A stretch of 64,000 nt of DNA from Methylococcales bacterium (GTDB lineage Bacteria > Pseudomonadota > Gammaproteobacteria > Methylococcales > Methylomonadaceae), in NCBI GenBank assembly GCA_026399015.1, contig JAPLRS010000040.1, forward strand, positions 1 through 64,000, read 5' to 3'. The position numbers were made by a program, and so were the translations under genes. Shown one piece after another: positions 33,327 to 43,414 of this stretch (position 1 is the stretch's first letter; the number at the start of each line of letters is the position of its first letter). The notes under the pieces are model-generated. The model saw only the letters and a list, made by a program, of their open reading frames with translations. It was not told the DNA's origin and searched no databases.

Positions 33327-33405
33327 CCCCATTAGTGTATAATCCCGCCACACTATTTTCGCTGTTGTTTTAACAGAAATTGCTAATTTTTAATAAGGTT
33401 GAGTC

Positions 33406-34596
33406 ATGATTATTAAGCCCAAAGTCAGAGGTTTTATTTGCACTAATGCACATCCTCAAGGTTGTAAAGCCAATGTTGCAGAACAAATAGCGTATGTTAA
33501 AGCGCATGTAAATGCTGAGGCTAATCAAGCTTGGCCAAAAAATGTTTTAGTGATTGGTTGTTCAACAGGCTATGGTTTGGCTTCTCGTATTACTGCGGCC
33601 TTTGGTAGTGGTGCAAAAACATTGGGTGTTTGTTATGAACAAGCACCATCAGAAAAAACCGGCTCTGCTGGTTATTACAATACGTCTGCTTTTCATGATG
33701 CGGCTATTGAGGCGGGTTTGTATGCGTACACTATTAATGGTGATGCATTTTCTACAGCCATTAAAGACCAAACAATAGCAAAAATTAAAGCCGATTTGGG
33801 TAAGATTGATTTAGTCGTTTACAGTTTGGCTTCACCTCGAAGAACTGACCCTGTGACTGGTCAGGTTTATTCTTCAGTTTTAAAACCGATTGGTTCTGCA
33901 CACACGTCTAAAAACTTAAATACCGACAAATTAAACATTAACGAATTAACCTTAGCGCCAGCAACTGAAGAAGAAATTGCTAATACCGTTAAAGTGATGG
34001 GTGGTGAAGATTGGGAACTATGGATTGAAGCCTTACAAGTGGCTGATCTATTAGCTGAGGGTGCTAAAACGGTGGCTTATACTTATTTAGGCGACAAATT
34101 AACATGGCCTATTTATGGCCAAGCGACGATCGGCAAAGCCAAAGAAGATTTAGATCGTGCATCTAAAGCGCTTAATCAAAAATTAAAAGCGGTTAATGGT
34201 TCAGCTAATGTTGCTGTTTTAAAAGCCCTAGTGACACAAGCAAGTTCTGCCATTCCATTGATGCCACTTTATTTGTCTATCTTATTTAAGATTATGAAGG
34301 CGGAAGGCACTGATGAACATTGTATTGAGCAAATCGAGCGATTGTTCTCAGAATGTTTATATACCGATACACCCCGCATAGATGAGGCTAATCGTTATCG
34401 TGTGGACGAAAAAGAATTAGAGCCGCATGTTCAAAGCCAAGTTGAAGCAATTTGGGAAGCCGTAACCGAAGAAAACATTGCAGAGTTAGCTGACTATAAA
34501 GCGTATAGCTCTGATTTCTTAAAACTATTTGGTTTTGGTATTGATGGTATCGATTATGATGCTGACATTAACCCTAGCGATGTAACTTTATTTTAA
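33406..34596 (+). CDS. fabV: Trans-2-enoyl-ACP/CoA reductase FabV
   Basis: [61 protein letters not shown]. Confidence 0.96.
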   Translation: MIIKPKVRGFICTNAHPQGCKANVAEQIAYVKAHVNAEANQAWPKNVLVIGCSTGYGLASRITAAFGSGAKTLGVCYEQAPSEKTGSAGYYNTSAFHDAAIEAGLYAYTINGDAFSTAIKDQTIAKIKADLGKIDLVVYSLASPRRTDPVTGQVYSSVLKPIGSAHTSKNLNTDKLNINELTLAPATEEEIANTVKVMGGEDWELWIEALQVADLLAEGAKTVAYTYLGDKLTWPIYGQATIGKAKEDLDRASKALNQKLKAVNGSANVAVLKALVTQASSAIPLMPLYLSILFKIMKAEGTDEHCIEQIERLFSECLYTDTPRIDEANRYRVDEKELEPHVQSQVEAIWEAVTEENIAELADYKAYSSDFLKLFGFGIDGIDYDADINPSDVTLF

Positions 34597-35355
34597 ATGA
34601 CAGAACTAATAGCGCCAAGTTCAAGTGCATCTTCTGGTACAAATGCTGCGGTTACTTGTACAAATTGTAATTTAGACAACTTATGTATTCCTAAAGGCTT
34701 GGTTAGAGAAGAAATAGATGAGCTGACGTTATTAGTAAATAGAAATAATATTCGCCAAAAAGGTGAGCCTATTTATCATGCTGGCGGTTCTTTTAAAGGC
34801 ATCATTGCATTACGTTCTGGCAGTGCTAAGTTGGTGACACTTGATTCTAATGGTAACGAGTTAATTGTTGACTTTATTTTCCCCGGTGAATTATTAGGAT
34901 TTGATGGACTAGCTTCGCAAGTTCATAGTTGTTCTGCCATTGCTTTAGAAACGGTGAATTTTTGTCATTTACCCGCGCAAAAAGTGGAACAATTGGCGGC
35001 AAATACGCCTGGGTTTAGCAATGTGTTATTGCAAAGATCGTGTGATCAATATGAGTCGCAAGTAGAAAACATGATGTTAAGTCGACGCACTGCTGATGAG
35101 AGGGTGGCGTGTTTTATTTTACGGATTTCTGAGCGATTAAGAGTGAGAGGTTATTCTGAATTAGAGTTTAGATTGACGATGTCTAGAGAAGAAATGGGTA
35201 ATCATCTGGGTATTGCCCATGAAACGATTAGTAGAATTATTCGAAATTTTCAAGATCGAAATTTGATTGAAGTAAAATCAAAGCAATTAAAGATTACAAA
35301 TAAAAAAGAGCTGTTTAACTTCTATACATCATATTCATTAAACAGCCCAAAATAA
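34597..35355 (+). CDS. fnr: FNR/ANR-type oxygen-responsive Crp-family regulator
   Basis: CTNCNLDNLC plus internal Cys (HSCSA); cNMP fold; HTH EEMGNHLGIAHETISRIIRNF. Confidence 0.93.
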   Translation: MTELIAPSSSASSGTNAAVTCTNCNLDNLCIPKGLVREEIDELTLLVNRNNIRQKGEPIYHAGGSFKGIIALRSGSAKLVTLDSNGNELIVDFIFPGELLGFDGLASQVHSCSAIALETVNFCHLPAQKVEQLAANTPGFSNVLLQRSCDQYESQVENMMLSRRTADERVACFILRISERLRVRGYSELEFRLTMSREEMGNHLGIAHETISRIIRNFQDRNLIEVKSKQLKITNKKELFNFYTSYSLNSPK

Positions 35356-35377
35356 CGAGGATTTATCTGAACTGCAA

Positions 35378-35412
35378 CACCTAGTAAAATCAGTTGCTGA
35401 TTTTACTAGGTG
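35378..35412. repeat. Perfect 16-bp inverted repeat with 3-nt loop between convergent genes
   Basis: CACCTAGTAAAATCAG ttg CTGATTTTACTAGGTG. Confidence 0.9.
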
Positions 35413-35444
35413 CTTAAAACATCAAAAAATAATAATTGAGGAGA

Positions 35445-35621
35445 TTAGTTATTTCTTGTTACATGCCCTGCAAGGGTAGAGTCTTCAGCGATGGCTTTTG
35501 CAGTTGAAACATATTTTCCATGCTCATTGCCTTTAATAAGAAAAACGGTAAGTACTACTGCTGCTACTACACCACCAGCAATTAACCAGTAGTTGTCTTT
35601 TTCTTCTGTATTTGTAGTCAT
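35445..35621 (-). CDS. Small (58 aa) single-TM membrane protein
   Basis: Not in ORF track; MTTNTEEKDNYWLIAGGVVAAVVLTVFLIKGNEHGKYVSTAKAIAEDSTLAGHVTRNN*; upstream GGAG RBS. Confidence 0.65.
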   Translation of the reverse strand: MTTNTEEKDNYWLIAGGVVAAVVLTVFLIKGNEHGKYVSTAKAIAEDSTLAGHVTRNN

Positions 35622-35788
35622 GTTACTTCTCCAGTTTAAGCTGTTTTTATATTTAGAAAGCTGTTGAATGGCATCAACAGGACGCTATTAAACCAAAAAC
35701 GAAAATTAGAAAATTGAGCTAAATCAAGAAATATGTTTTTTGTAAAAAAACTCGATATTTTTTTAAATTAAATCCATTGGACCAAAGT

Positions 35789-36619
35789 ATGAGTACAGCA
35801 AAATCCATTTTAATTACAGGATGTTCTTCGGGTATTGGCTATCACACGGCGCATATTTTAAAGGCCCGTGGACATCATGTTATTGCAACGGCTCGAAATA
35901 TGAATGATGTTGACCGATTAAGCCAAGAGGGTTTTGATGCATTGCAATTAGATCTTGCTGACAGCTTAAGTATTCAAGTGGCTGTTAAGCAAATGCTGGA
36001 ATTAACCGGTGGCAAAATTGATGCCCTATTTAATAATGGCGCGTTTGGTCAACCAGGTGCGGTTGAAGATTTATCTAGGGATGTACTTAGGTTTCAGTTT
36101 GAAACAAATGTATTTGGTACGCATGAATTAACCAACCTTATTTTAAAGGTGATGCGTCAGCAGGGCTATGGTCGGGTTATGTACAATAGTTCAGTGTTAG
36201 GTTTAGTGGCGATGACCTATCGGGGTGCTTATAATGCAAGTAAGTTTGCCTTAGAGGGCTTGGTTGATACCTTAAGACTTGAATTGCATGGTACAGAAAT
36301 TTTTGTATCTTTAATCGAGCCAGGTCCTATTTTAAGTGATTTTCGAGCCAATGCTTATGCCTTGTATAAAAAGCATATTGATCCAGCGCACAGTTATCAT
36401 AAAGTGGCGTATGAAGCCATGGAAGCACGCTTACAAAAAGAAGGGCCTGTAGCACCTTTTACATTACCTGCAAAGACTGTAGCGGATAAGGTGGTGCACG
36501 CATTAGAATCTAAACGACCTAAAATTCGTTACTATGTGACTTTTCCAACGTATCTTTTTGCATTTTTGAAGCGAATATTGCCATTTCAGTGGCTGGATTA
36601 CCTGCTTAGAAAAGTTTAG
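35789..36619 (+). CDS. Short-chain dehydrogenase/reductase
   Basis: ILITGCSSGIGYHTA; NNGAFGQPG; YRGAYNASKFALEG. Confidence 0.94.
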   Translation: MSTAKSILITGCSSGIGYHTAHILKARGHHVIATARNMNDVDRLSQEGFDALQLDLADSLSIQVAVKQMLELTGGKIDALFNNGAFGQPGAVEDLSRDVLRFQFETNVFGTHELTNLILKVMRQQGYGRVMYNSSVLGLVAMTYRGAYNASKFALEGLVDTLRLELHGTEIFVSLIEPGPILSDFRANAYALYKKHIDPAHSYHKVAYEAMEARLQKEGPVAPFTLPAKTVADKVVHALESKRPKIRYYVTFPTYLFAFLKRILPFQWLDYLLRKV

Positions 36620-36683
36620 ATTTATGAGAGGCTAAATAAGCTTTTTTAAAACCTAATGTTACAATACCCAGACTGTCCTATTT

Positions 36684-37892
36684 TTGATGCCTGTAATGAC
36701 ACCTAACTTAAAATATTTACATCCCTATCCGTTTGAAAAGTTAGCACAGTTAAAGCAAGGTATAACACCGCCTGTCAATAAATCGGCTATAGTTTTATCG
36801 ATAGGCGAGCCAGCTCATGTTACGCCACCTTTAATTGAGCAAGCTATACTCAGCCATATAAAGGGCTTATCAAATTACCCAACCACAAAAGGTATTCTGG
36901 AATTAAGACAGAGTATTTCGGATTGGTTAGGTAAACGCTTTAATATCCCTGCTGAATGTATAAATCCCGAAACGCAAGTTCTGCCCGTAAGTGGCACGCG
37001 TGAGGCTTTGTTTTCTTTTGCACAGTGTGTGGTGGATGCAACGGTTAAACCTGTTGTTATGATGCCTAATCCTTTTTATCAGATTTATGAGGGTGCGGCT
37101 TTATTGGCTGGTGCGGAAACTTATTTTTTAAATACTTTAGCGGCAGATAACTATTTACCTGATTTTGATGCCGTGCCAGAAGCAATATGGCAGCGTTGCC
37201 AGTTAATTTATATTTGCTCGCCAGGTAATCCGAGTGGTGCTGTTATGGCACGGGCAGATCATGAAAAATTACTGCTTTTAGCTGAAAAGTATAATTTTGT
37301 GATTGCTTCTGATGAGTGTTACAGCGAACTGTATGATGATGAGGCTAATCCGCCTGTTGGTTTATTAGAAAGCGCATATAACATGGGAAATACTGATTTT
37401 AAACGCTGTGTGGTTTTTCATAGTTTATCTAAACGCTCAAATGCGCCCGGCTTACGATCTGGGTTTGTGGCCGGTGACGCTGATATATTGGGGCAATATT
37501 TTCAATATAGAACTTATCAGGGTTGCGCAATGCCATTGCCAACGCAACAAGCTAGTATTAAAGCATGGCAAGATGAAGCGCATGTGATTGAAAATCGTCG
37601 CTTGTATCGTGAAAAATTTGCGGCTTTTATAGAAATTCTAAGTGAAGTCTGTGAAATTAATAAACCGCCAGCAGGCTTTTATGTGTGGTTAAAAACCCCC
37701 ATAGCAGACACTAATTTTGCTCAACAACTTTTTGCTCAAGAAAATATAACCGTATTACCAGGTAGTTATTTATCACGTGAGTTTTCGGGGTTAAATCCTG
37801 GTATAAATCATGTAAGAATTGCTTTAGTTGCGCCTTTAGAGGATTGCATTACTGCAGCTCATAGAATTAAAAACTTTCTTCAAACCTTATAG
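36684..37892 (+). CDS. dapC: Succinyldiaminopimelate transaminase
   Basis: [19 protein letters not shown]; class I aminotransferase, [15 protein letters not shown]; adjacent to dapD; start could be 36696. Confidence 0.92.
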   Translation: MMPVMTPNLKYLHPYPFEKLAQLKQGITPPVNKSAIVLSIGEPAHVTPPLIEQAILSHIKGLSNYPTTKGILELRQSISDWLGKRFNIPAECINPETQVLPVSGTREALFSFAQCVVDATVKPVVMMPNPFYQIYEGAALLAGAETYFLNTLAADNYLPDFDAVPEAIWQRCQLIYICSPGNPSGAVMARADHEKLLLLAEKYNFVIASDECYSELYDDEANPPVGLLESAYNMGNTDFKRCVVFHSLSKRSNAPGLRSGFVAGDADILGQYFQYRTYQGCAMPLPTQQASIKAWQDEAHVIENRRLYREKFAAFIEILSEVCEINKPPAGFYVWLKTPIADTNFAQQLFAQENITVLPGSYLSREFSGLNPGINHVRIALVAPLEDCITAAHRIKNFLQTL

Positions 37893-37897
37893 ATCTG

Positions 37898-38719
37898 ATG
37901 ATGAACAATACAAAAATTATTATAGAAAATGCTTTTGAACAACGTAGCGAAATTACTCCAGCAAATGTGTCAGCTGAAATTCGTCAGGCCGTTACTGAAA
38001 CTTTAAATTTATTGGATAACGGTACTTTAAGAGTTGCTGAAAAAATTGATGGTGATTGGGTCACTCATCAATGGATTAAAAAAGCCGTTTTATTATCGTT
38101 TAGAATTAATGAAAATCGTTTAATGGACGGTGGTAATACGCGTTATTACGATAAAGTTGAATGTAAATATTCTAACTATACAGAAGAAGACTTTGCTAAA
38201 GCGGGTGTGCGTGTTGTGCCTAATGCGGTTGCTCGTCATGGTTCTTATATTGCGCCAGGTGCTATATTAATGCCTTCATACGTTAACATCGGCGCTTACG
38301 TTGATAGTGGCACGATGGTTGATACTTGGGTAACTGTTGGGTCATGTGCGCAAATTGGTAAAAATGTGCATTTATCAGGTGGCGTCGGTATTGGTGGTGT
38401 TTTAGAACCTTTACAAGCCGGCCCTACTATTATTGGCGATAACTGTTTTATTGGCGCACGTTCTGAAATTGTTGAAGGCGTCATAGTAGAAGATGGTTGC
38501 GTTATTTCAATGGGCGTTTACATTGGCCAAAGTACCAAAATATTTAACCGCATGACAGGTGAAATTACTTACGGTCGTATCCCTGCGGGTTCGGTGGTAG
38601 TTTCTGGTAATTTACCTTCTGCAGACGGTACTTACAGTTTATATTGTGCTGTTATTATTAAACAAGTTGATGAAAGAACTCGTAGCAAAACAGGCATTAA
38701 CGAGTTATTAAGAGATTAA
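37898..38719 (+). CDS. dapD: 2,3,4,5-tetrahydropyridine-2,6-dicarboxylate N-succinyltransferase
   Basis: Left-handed beta helix; [50 protein letters not shown]. Confidence 0.98.
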   Translation: MMNNTKIIIENAFEQRSEITPANVSAEIRQAVTETLNLLDNGTLRVAEKIDGDWVTHQWIKKAVLLSFRINENRLMDGGNTRYYDKVECKYSNYTEEDFAKAGVRVVPNAVARHGSYIAPGAILMPSYVNIGAYVDSGTMVDTWVTVGSCAQIGKNVHLSGGVGIGGVLEPLQAGPTIIGDNCFIGARSEIVEGVIVEDGCVISMGVYIGQSTKIFNRMTGEITYGRIPAGSVVVSGNLPSADGTYSLYCAVIIKQVDERTRSKTGINELLRD

Positions 38720-38757
38720 GCAGTTTTCTTTAGGTTTTAAGTGCATATTTAACCATT

Positions 38758-38811
38758 GCGACGAGAGTGTTTTATCAAGTATTTTAGAAATCAGGTATAA
38801 GCTCTCGTCGC
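38758..38811. repeat. 10-bp inverted repeat, 34-nt spacer, upstream of the DUF1456 gene
   Basis: GCGACGAGAG (38758-38767) and CTCTCGTCGC (38802-38811). Confidence 0.7.
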
Positions 38812-38851
38812 TTGGTTGAATATTTAAGGCTACCTTAAAACGGGATAATAA

Positions 38852-39328
38852 ATGATTAATAATGATGTATTGCGTCGAGTGCGGTATGCACTAGATTTAA
38901 ATGATGTAACGATGCTAGAAGTATTTGCTTTAGGCGATTTAGAGATAAGTCGTGATGAGTTATTAGGTTATTTAAAAAAAGAGGATCAAGAAGGTTTTGT
39001 TGCTTTAAATAATCAAAAAATGGATGATTTCTTATCAGGATTAATTACCTACAAAAGAGGTAAGTTAGAAGATAAGCCTGAGGTAGAAAAGAAGCCGGCA
39101 GTTTCTTTAACAAATAACAGTATGTTAAAAAAACTTAGAATTGCTTTAAACTTTAAAGAAGACGATATGTTAAATACTTTAAAGTTAGCCGATTTCCAGA
39201 TTTCCAAAGGTGAATTAAGCGCTTTTTTTAGACAAAAAGGCCATAAGAATTACAGAGAATGTGGCGACCAAGTTATCAGGAATTTTTTACAAGGTTTGGC
39301 GTTGCATTTTAGAAAACCTATTGAATAA
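38852..39328 (+). CDS. DUF1456 (YehS-like) protein
   Basis: NDVLRRVRYALDLNDVTMLEVFALGDLEISRDELLGYLKKEDQEGF, duplicated half. Confidence 0.93.
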   Translation: MINNDVLRRVRYALDLNDVTMLEVFALGDLEISRDELLGYLKKEDQEGFVALNNQKMDDFLSGLITYKRGKLEDKPEVEKKPAVSLTNNSMLKKLRIALNFKEDDMLNTLKLADFQISKGELSAFFRQKGHKNYRECGDQVIRNFLQGLALHFRKPIE

Positions 39329-39408
39329 TGTGCTTAAGGTAATATAACTTTTATTTGTATCACCTTAAACATTTATAAATCACCTTAACCTTTATCCTAT
39401 TAAATATT

Positions 39409-39651
39409 ATGAGCGATAACATATCAAATAATGCCCTTATATACGCCACATTAGCCCTTAATAGTGAAGTGGATTTACAACGCGAATATTTAGAATCAGA
39501 AGATGTGCCTGATGAAGAGCGTGAAAATGAAGAAGAAATTCTGGCTGATCTTGAGCAAGCTTTCATGGAATTTGTTGATGTATATAAAGGCCGTTGTAAA
39601 GTTGACAAGCAATTACCCAGTATCGATGAGTTATTAAATAGTCAGCTATAA
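39409..39651 (+). CDS. Small acidic conserved hypothetical protein
   Basis: 80 aa plus-strand ORF, ends 3 nt before the ArsC-like start; preferred over the antisense ORF 39360-39608. Confidence 0.65.
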   Translation: MSDNISNNALIYATLALNSEVDLQREYLESEDVPDEERENEEEILADLEQAFMEFVDVYKGRCKVDKQLPSIDELLNSQL

Positions 39652-39653
39652 CT

Positions 39654-39998
39654 ATGGTGACGCTGTACGGAATAAAAGCCTGTGATACGGTTAAAAAAGC
39701 ACGGCGTTGGCTTGATCAAAACTCAATAGCCTATCAATTTCACGATTTTAGAATTGATGGGCTAACCTCAGAACAATTACAAGATTTTGCTGATCGTGTT
39801 GATTGGAATACGCTGTTAAATCGCAGTAGTACTAGTTGGCGACAATTAAGTGATGAGCAACGAAGTCATATCAATTTAGAAACAGCCTTAGGCTTAATGC
39901 TAATAACCCCTACTTTAATCAAAAGACCACTTTTAGATACTGGCAATAAGCTCATTGTTGGTTTTAAAGTTGAGTCTTATTGTGCAGAATTATTATGA
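39654..39998 (+). CDS. ArsC/Spx-family (YffB-like) protein
   Basis: VTLYGIKACDTVKKARRWLDQNSIAYQFHDFRIDGL; located upstream of dapE as in E. coli. Confidence 0.92.
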   Translation: MVTLYGIKACDTVKKARRWLDQNSIAYQFHDFRIDGLTSEQLQDFADRVDWNTLLNRSSTSWRQLSDEQRSHINLETALGLMLITPTLIKRPLLDTGNKLIVGFKVESYCAELL

Positions 39999-41128
39999 GT
40001 GAAACTTTAGAACTTCTTATAGATTTAATTAAAAAACCCTCGGTCACACCTGAAGACGCAGGTTGTCAGGATTATATTGTCGATCGATTAAAGGGATTAA
40101 ATTTTATAGAAGAGCGACTTAATTTTAATGATACGCAAAATCTTTGGTTAAAGCGCGGTACTGCAAACCCCTTATTTATTTTTTTAGGTCATACAGATGT
40201 TGTGCCCCCTGGTCCTTTAGAAGCTTGGGTATCTCCGCCCTTTGAGCCAACTATCCGTGATGGAAAATTATACGGTAGAGGCGCCGCTGACATGAAAGGC
40301 GGTATTGCCAGTTTTATGACGGCTGTAGAGAGGTTTGTGGCTAAATATCCAGATCATGCAGGATCAATTGGAATTTTGTTAACCAGTGATGAAGAGGGTC
40401 CTGCTACAAATGGGGTGGTGAAAGTAATGGAGGTTTTCGAGCAACGCCAAGAAAAGATTGATTGGTGTTTGGTGGGCGAACCCTCTAGCGATAAAAGAAT
40501 GGGTGATGTGATTCGAGTTGGGCGTCGAGGATCTTTATGTGCTAAGTTAACCATTATAGGTATTCAGGGTCATGTTGCGTATCCAGAATTAGCAGATAAC
40601 CCTATTCATAGTTTTGCACCGGCTTTAAAGGAGTTAACTGAAGAAGTTTGGGATCACGGCAATGTGTTTTTCCCTCCTACTAGTTTACAAGTGTCTAATA
40701 TTAATTCTGGTACTGGAGCTGAAAATATTATTCCGGGCTCTGCCGAGGTGCAGTTTAATTTACGATTTTGTACAGAGTTGAATGAAGATATTATCAAACA
40801 GCGTACTTGTGCAATTTTAGATAAATACAATTTTAAATATGATTTGCAATGGCGTTTGTCAGGCAATCCTTTTTTAACAGAAAAAGGCGCATTAATTGAC
40901 GCAACGCATGCGGCTATTAAAACAGTCACTGGTTTTGAAACGCTGGATGATACCGGCGGCGGCACTTCGGATGGCCGATTTATAGCGCCGACAGGAGCCC
41001 AAGTGCTGGAATTAGGGCCTTTGAATGAAAGTATTCATAAAATTAATGAGCATGTGGCGGTAGCGGATTTACAGATTTTGAGTGCTATTTATGAGCAAAT
41101 CTTGGTCAATTTATTAGTTAATTCATAG
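39995..41128 (+). CDS. dapE: Succinyl-diaminopimelate desuccinylase
   Basis: FLGHTDVVPPGPLEAW; LYGRGAADMKGGIASF; TSDEEGPATNGV; ATGA overlap with the upstream gene. Confidence 0.97.
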   Translation: MSETLELLIDLIKKPSVTPEDAGCQDYIVDRLKGLNFIEERLNFNDTQNLWLKRGTANPLFIFLGHTDVVPPGPLEAWVSPPFEPTIRDGKLYGRGAADMKGGIASFMTAVERFVAKYPDHAGSIGILLTSDEEGPATNGVVKVMEVFEQRQEKIDWCLVGEPSSDKRMGDVIRVGRRGSLCAKLTIIGIQGHVAYPELADNPIHSFAPALKELTEEVWDHGNVFFPPTSLQVSNINSGTGAENIIPGSAEVQFNLRFCTELNEDIIKQRTCAILDKYNFKYDLQWRLSGNPFLTEKGALIDATHAAIKTVTGFETLDDTGGGTSDGRFIAPTGAQVLELGPLNESIHKINEHVAVADLQILSAIYEQILVNLLVNS

Positions 41129-41182
41129 TCGACTGCCTTTAATTAAGAGCCATGATTTAAAAAGATTGGGTAGGGAAAGAAA

Positions 41183-43402
41183 TTGCGTATAAAAACTGTT
41201 TTTATGATGACTTTGTCACTTGTGATGGTGGGGTGTTCTGTGAGAAATCTAGAGTCTAGTCGGCAGACTAAGGTAGAAGATCTTTTGGCGGCGATGACGC
41301 TGGAAGAAAAAGTAGGTCAGATGACTCAAATTGATTTTTCAGTCATTGCGGGTCAAGGTGATGAGTTAATTGATCAGCCTAAGTTACTGGATGCAATTCT
41401 GACTCACCATGTCGGTTCAATTTTAAATACGCCAAATAATAAAGCTCAATCCGTTGAAGATTGGCGCAATATCATTAATGTTATCAATACAGTTGCAGAG
41501 AAATCTCGATTAAAAATCCCCGTGTTGTATGGAATTGATGCCATACATGGGGCTTCTTATACTAAGAATTCAACATTATTTCCGCAAGCCATCAATATGG
41601 CTGCAACTTTTAATCCTGAGCTAAGTGTTAAAGAAGGTGAAATCACAGCTCAAGAGATAAGAGTATCGGGCTTGCAATGGAATTTTTCACCAGTGATGGA
41701 TATTGGTAGGCAACCTTTATGGCCGCGTTTATGGGAAACCTATGGTGAAGATGTACATTTGGCATCGGTGTTAGGGGCTTCATATATTAAGGGTTATCAA
41801 GGCGATGATATTTCTGCGTCTAATAAAGGCTTAACTTGTTTGAAACATTATGTGGGTTATAGCGTACCTAATAATGGTAAAGATAGAACGCCGGCCTGGA
41901 TTAGTGAGCGTATGTTGCGTGAATATTTTTTACCGAGCTTTGAGGCGGGTATAAAAGCGGGGTCACCGACGGTAATGGTTAATTCAGGTGAAGTAGATGG
42001 CATCCCTGGGCATGCAAATTATCATTATTTAACGACGATATTACGTGGCGAATTAGGTTTTAAAGGTTTTGCTGTCTCAGATTGGGAAGATATTAAACGC
42101 CTTTATATTAGGGATAAATTGGCTGCATCACCCAAAGAAGCCGTTAAAATTGCGGTGATGGCGGGTGTTGATATGAGCATGGTGCCGTTTGATTATTCGT
42201 TTTATGATTTATTGATAGAACTGGTTAAATCAGGTGAAGTGCCAATGGCCCGCATTGATGAAGCAGTCAGTAGAATTTTAAAAGTAAAAAATCAAGCTGG
42301 TTTATTTGATAATAATAAGGTGCCGTTATCTGCAGAGGAGAACTTTGCAACACGGGAATCTACAGCCACTAATTTGCAAGCTGCTAGAGAGTCTATAGTG
42401 CTAGCGAAGAATGAGCAGCATATTTTGCCGCTTAAAAAAGATGCAAAGATTTTAATTACCGGCCCTACTGCTAATTTATTAAGTGTTTTAAATGGTGGGT
42501 GGACTTTAAGTTGGCAAGGCGATAATGATAGTCTGCAACCAAAAGATAAATTGACAGTTTTTGGCGCTTTGCAGAAGAAATCAACGGCTAAAGTGACTTA
42601 TGTTGGTGGCACTCATTTTAATGACAAAATAGATATTAAAAAAGCGGTAGATGCGGCAAAGGATCAAGATGTTATTGTCTTATGCTTAGGTGAGAAGCCC
42701 TATACAGAAACGATGGGTAATATTCCATCATTAAATATAGATCAATCTCAAGTTGAATTGGCAAATGCTTTATTTGCCACAAGTAAGCCCGTTGTCTTAG
42801 TCACCTTAGGTGGGCGTCCGCGCATTATTACTGAGCAAGCAGAAAAGGCTGCTGCTGTGTTATTAGGTTTTTTACCGGGTATGGAAGGTGGAGTTGCAAT
42901 TGCTGATATTTTGTACGGTGATTACAATCCAAATGCTAAATTACCCATTTCTTATCCCAGAAATACTAATGATATCGTTTTGTATGATCATAAACCGATA
43001 GAAAATTTTGATACTAACTCTTATAACCCGCTGTATCCATTTGGGCATGGATTGAGTTATAGCCAATTTAAAACTTCAGGTTTAAAGCTTGAAAAGTCGC
43101 AGTATAAAATGGGCGAAGCCATTAATCTAAGTGTTAATGTTACTAATACGGGTGCATTAAAGGGTAAAGAAACGGTATTGGTTTATATTAATGATATGGC
43201 CGCGACGGTTACTCGCCCTAATAAACAGTTAAAAGCATTTAAGAAGGTTGAGTTAAATTCACAGCAAACGCAAAGTTTAACTTTTACCTTAACTCCGAAT
43301 GATTTGTCATTTATAGGGGTTGATTTAAAGCGCGTAATAGAGCCGGGTGAGTTTAAAGTTATGGTGGGTTCTGAGACAGTGCAATTTACATTAACAGATT
43401 GA
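41183..43402 (+). CDS. bglX: Glycoside hydrolase family 3 beta-glucosidase, predicted lipoprotein (TTG start)
   Basis: Lipobox LVMVGC; AMTLEEKVGQMTQID; GFKGFAVSDWEDI; C-terminal Fn3-like. Confidence 0.9.
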   Translation: MRIKTVFMMTLSLVMVGCSVRNLESSRQTKVEDLLAAMTLEEKVGQMTQIDFSVIAGQGDELIDQPKLLDAILTHHVGSILNTPNNKAQSVEDWRNIINVINTVAEKSRLKIPVLYGIDAIHGASYTKNSTLFPQAINMAATFNPELSVKEGEITAQEIRVSGLQWNFSPVMDIGRQPLWPRLWETYGEDVHLASVLGASYIKGYQGDDISASNKGLTCLKHYVGYSVPNNGKDRTPAWISERMLREYFLPSFEAGIKAGSPTVMVNSGEVDGIPGHANYHYLTTILRGELGFKGFAVSDWEDIKRLYIRDKLAASPKEAVKIAVMAGVDMSMVPFDYSFYDLLIELVKSGEVPMARIDEAVSRILKVKNQAGLFDNNKVPLSAEENFATRESTATNLQAARESIVLAKNEQHILPLKKDAKILITGPTANLLSVLNGGWTLSWQGDNDSLQPKDKLTVFGALQKKSTAKVTYVGGTHFNDKIDIKKAVDAAKDQDVIVLCLGEKPYTETMGNIPSLNIDQSQVELANALFATSKPVVLVTLGGRPRIITEQAEKAAAVLLGFLPGMEGGVAIADILYGDYNPNAKLPISYPRNTNDIVLYDHKPIENFDTNSYNPLYPFGHGLSYSQFKTSGLKLEKSQYKMGEAINLSVNVTNTGALKGKETVLVYINDMAATVTRPNKQLKAFKKVELNSQQTQSLTFTLTPNDLSFIGVDLKRVIEPGEFKVMVGSETVQFTLTD

Positions 43403-43414
43403 TAGGGTTATGCA

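Noticed and set aside
39360-39608. 82-aa minus-strand Ser-rich ORF
   Set aside because: Antisense to the better supported 39409..39651 plus-strand gene, which has operon-like spacing
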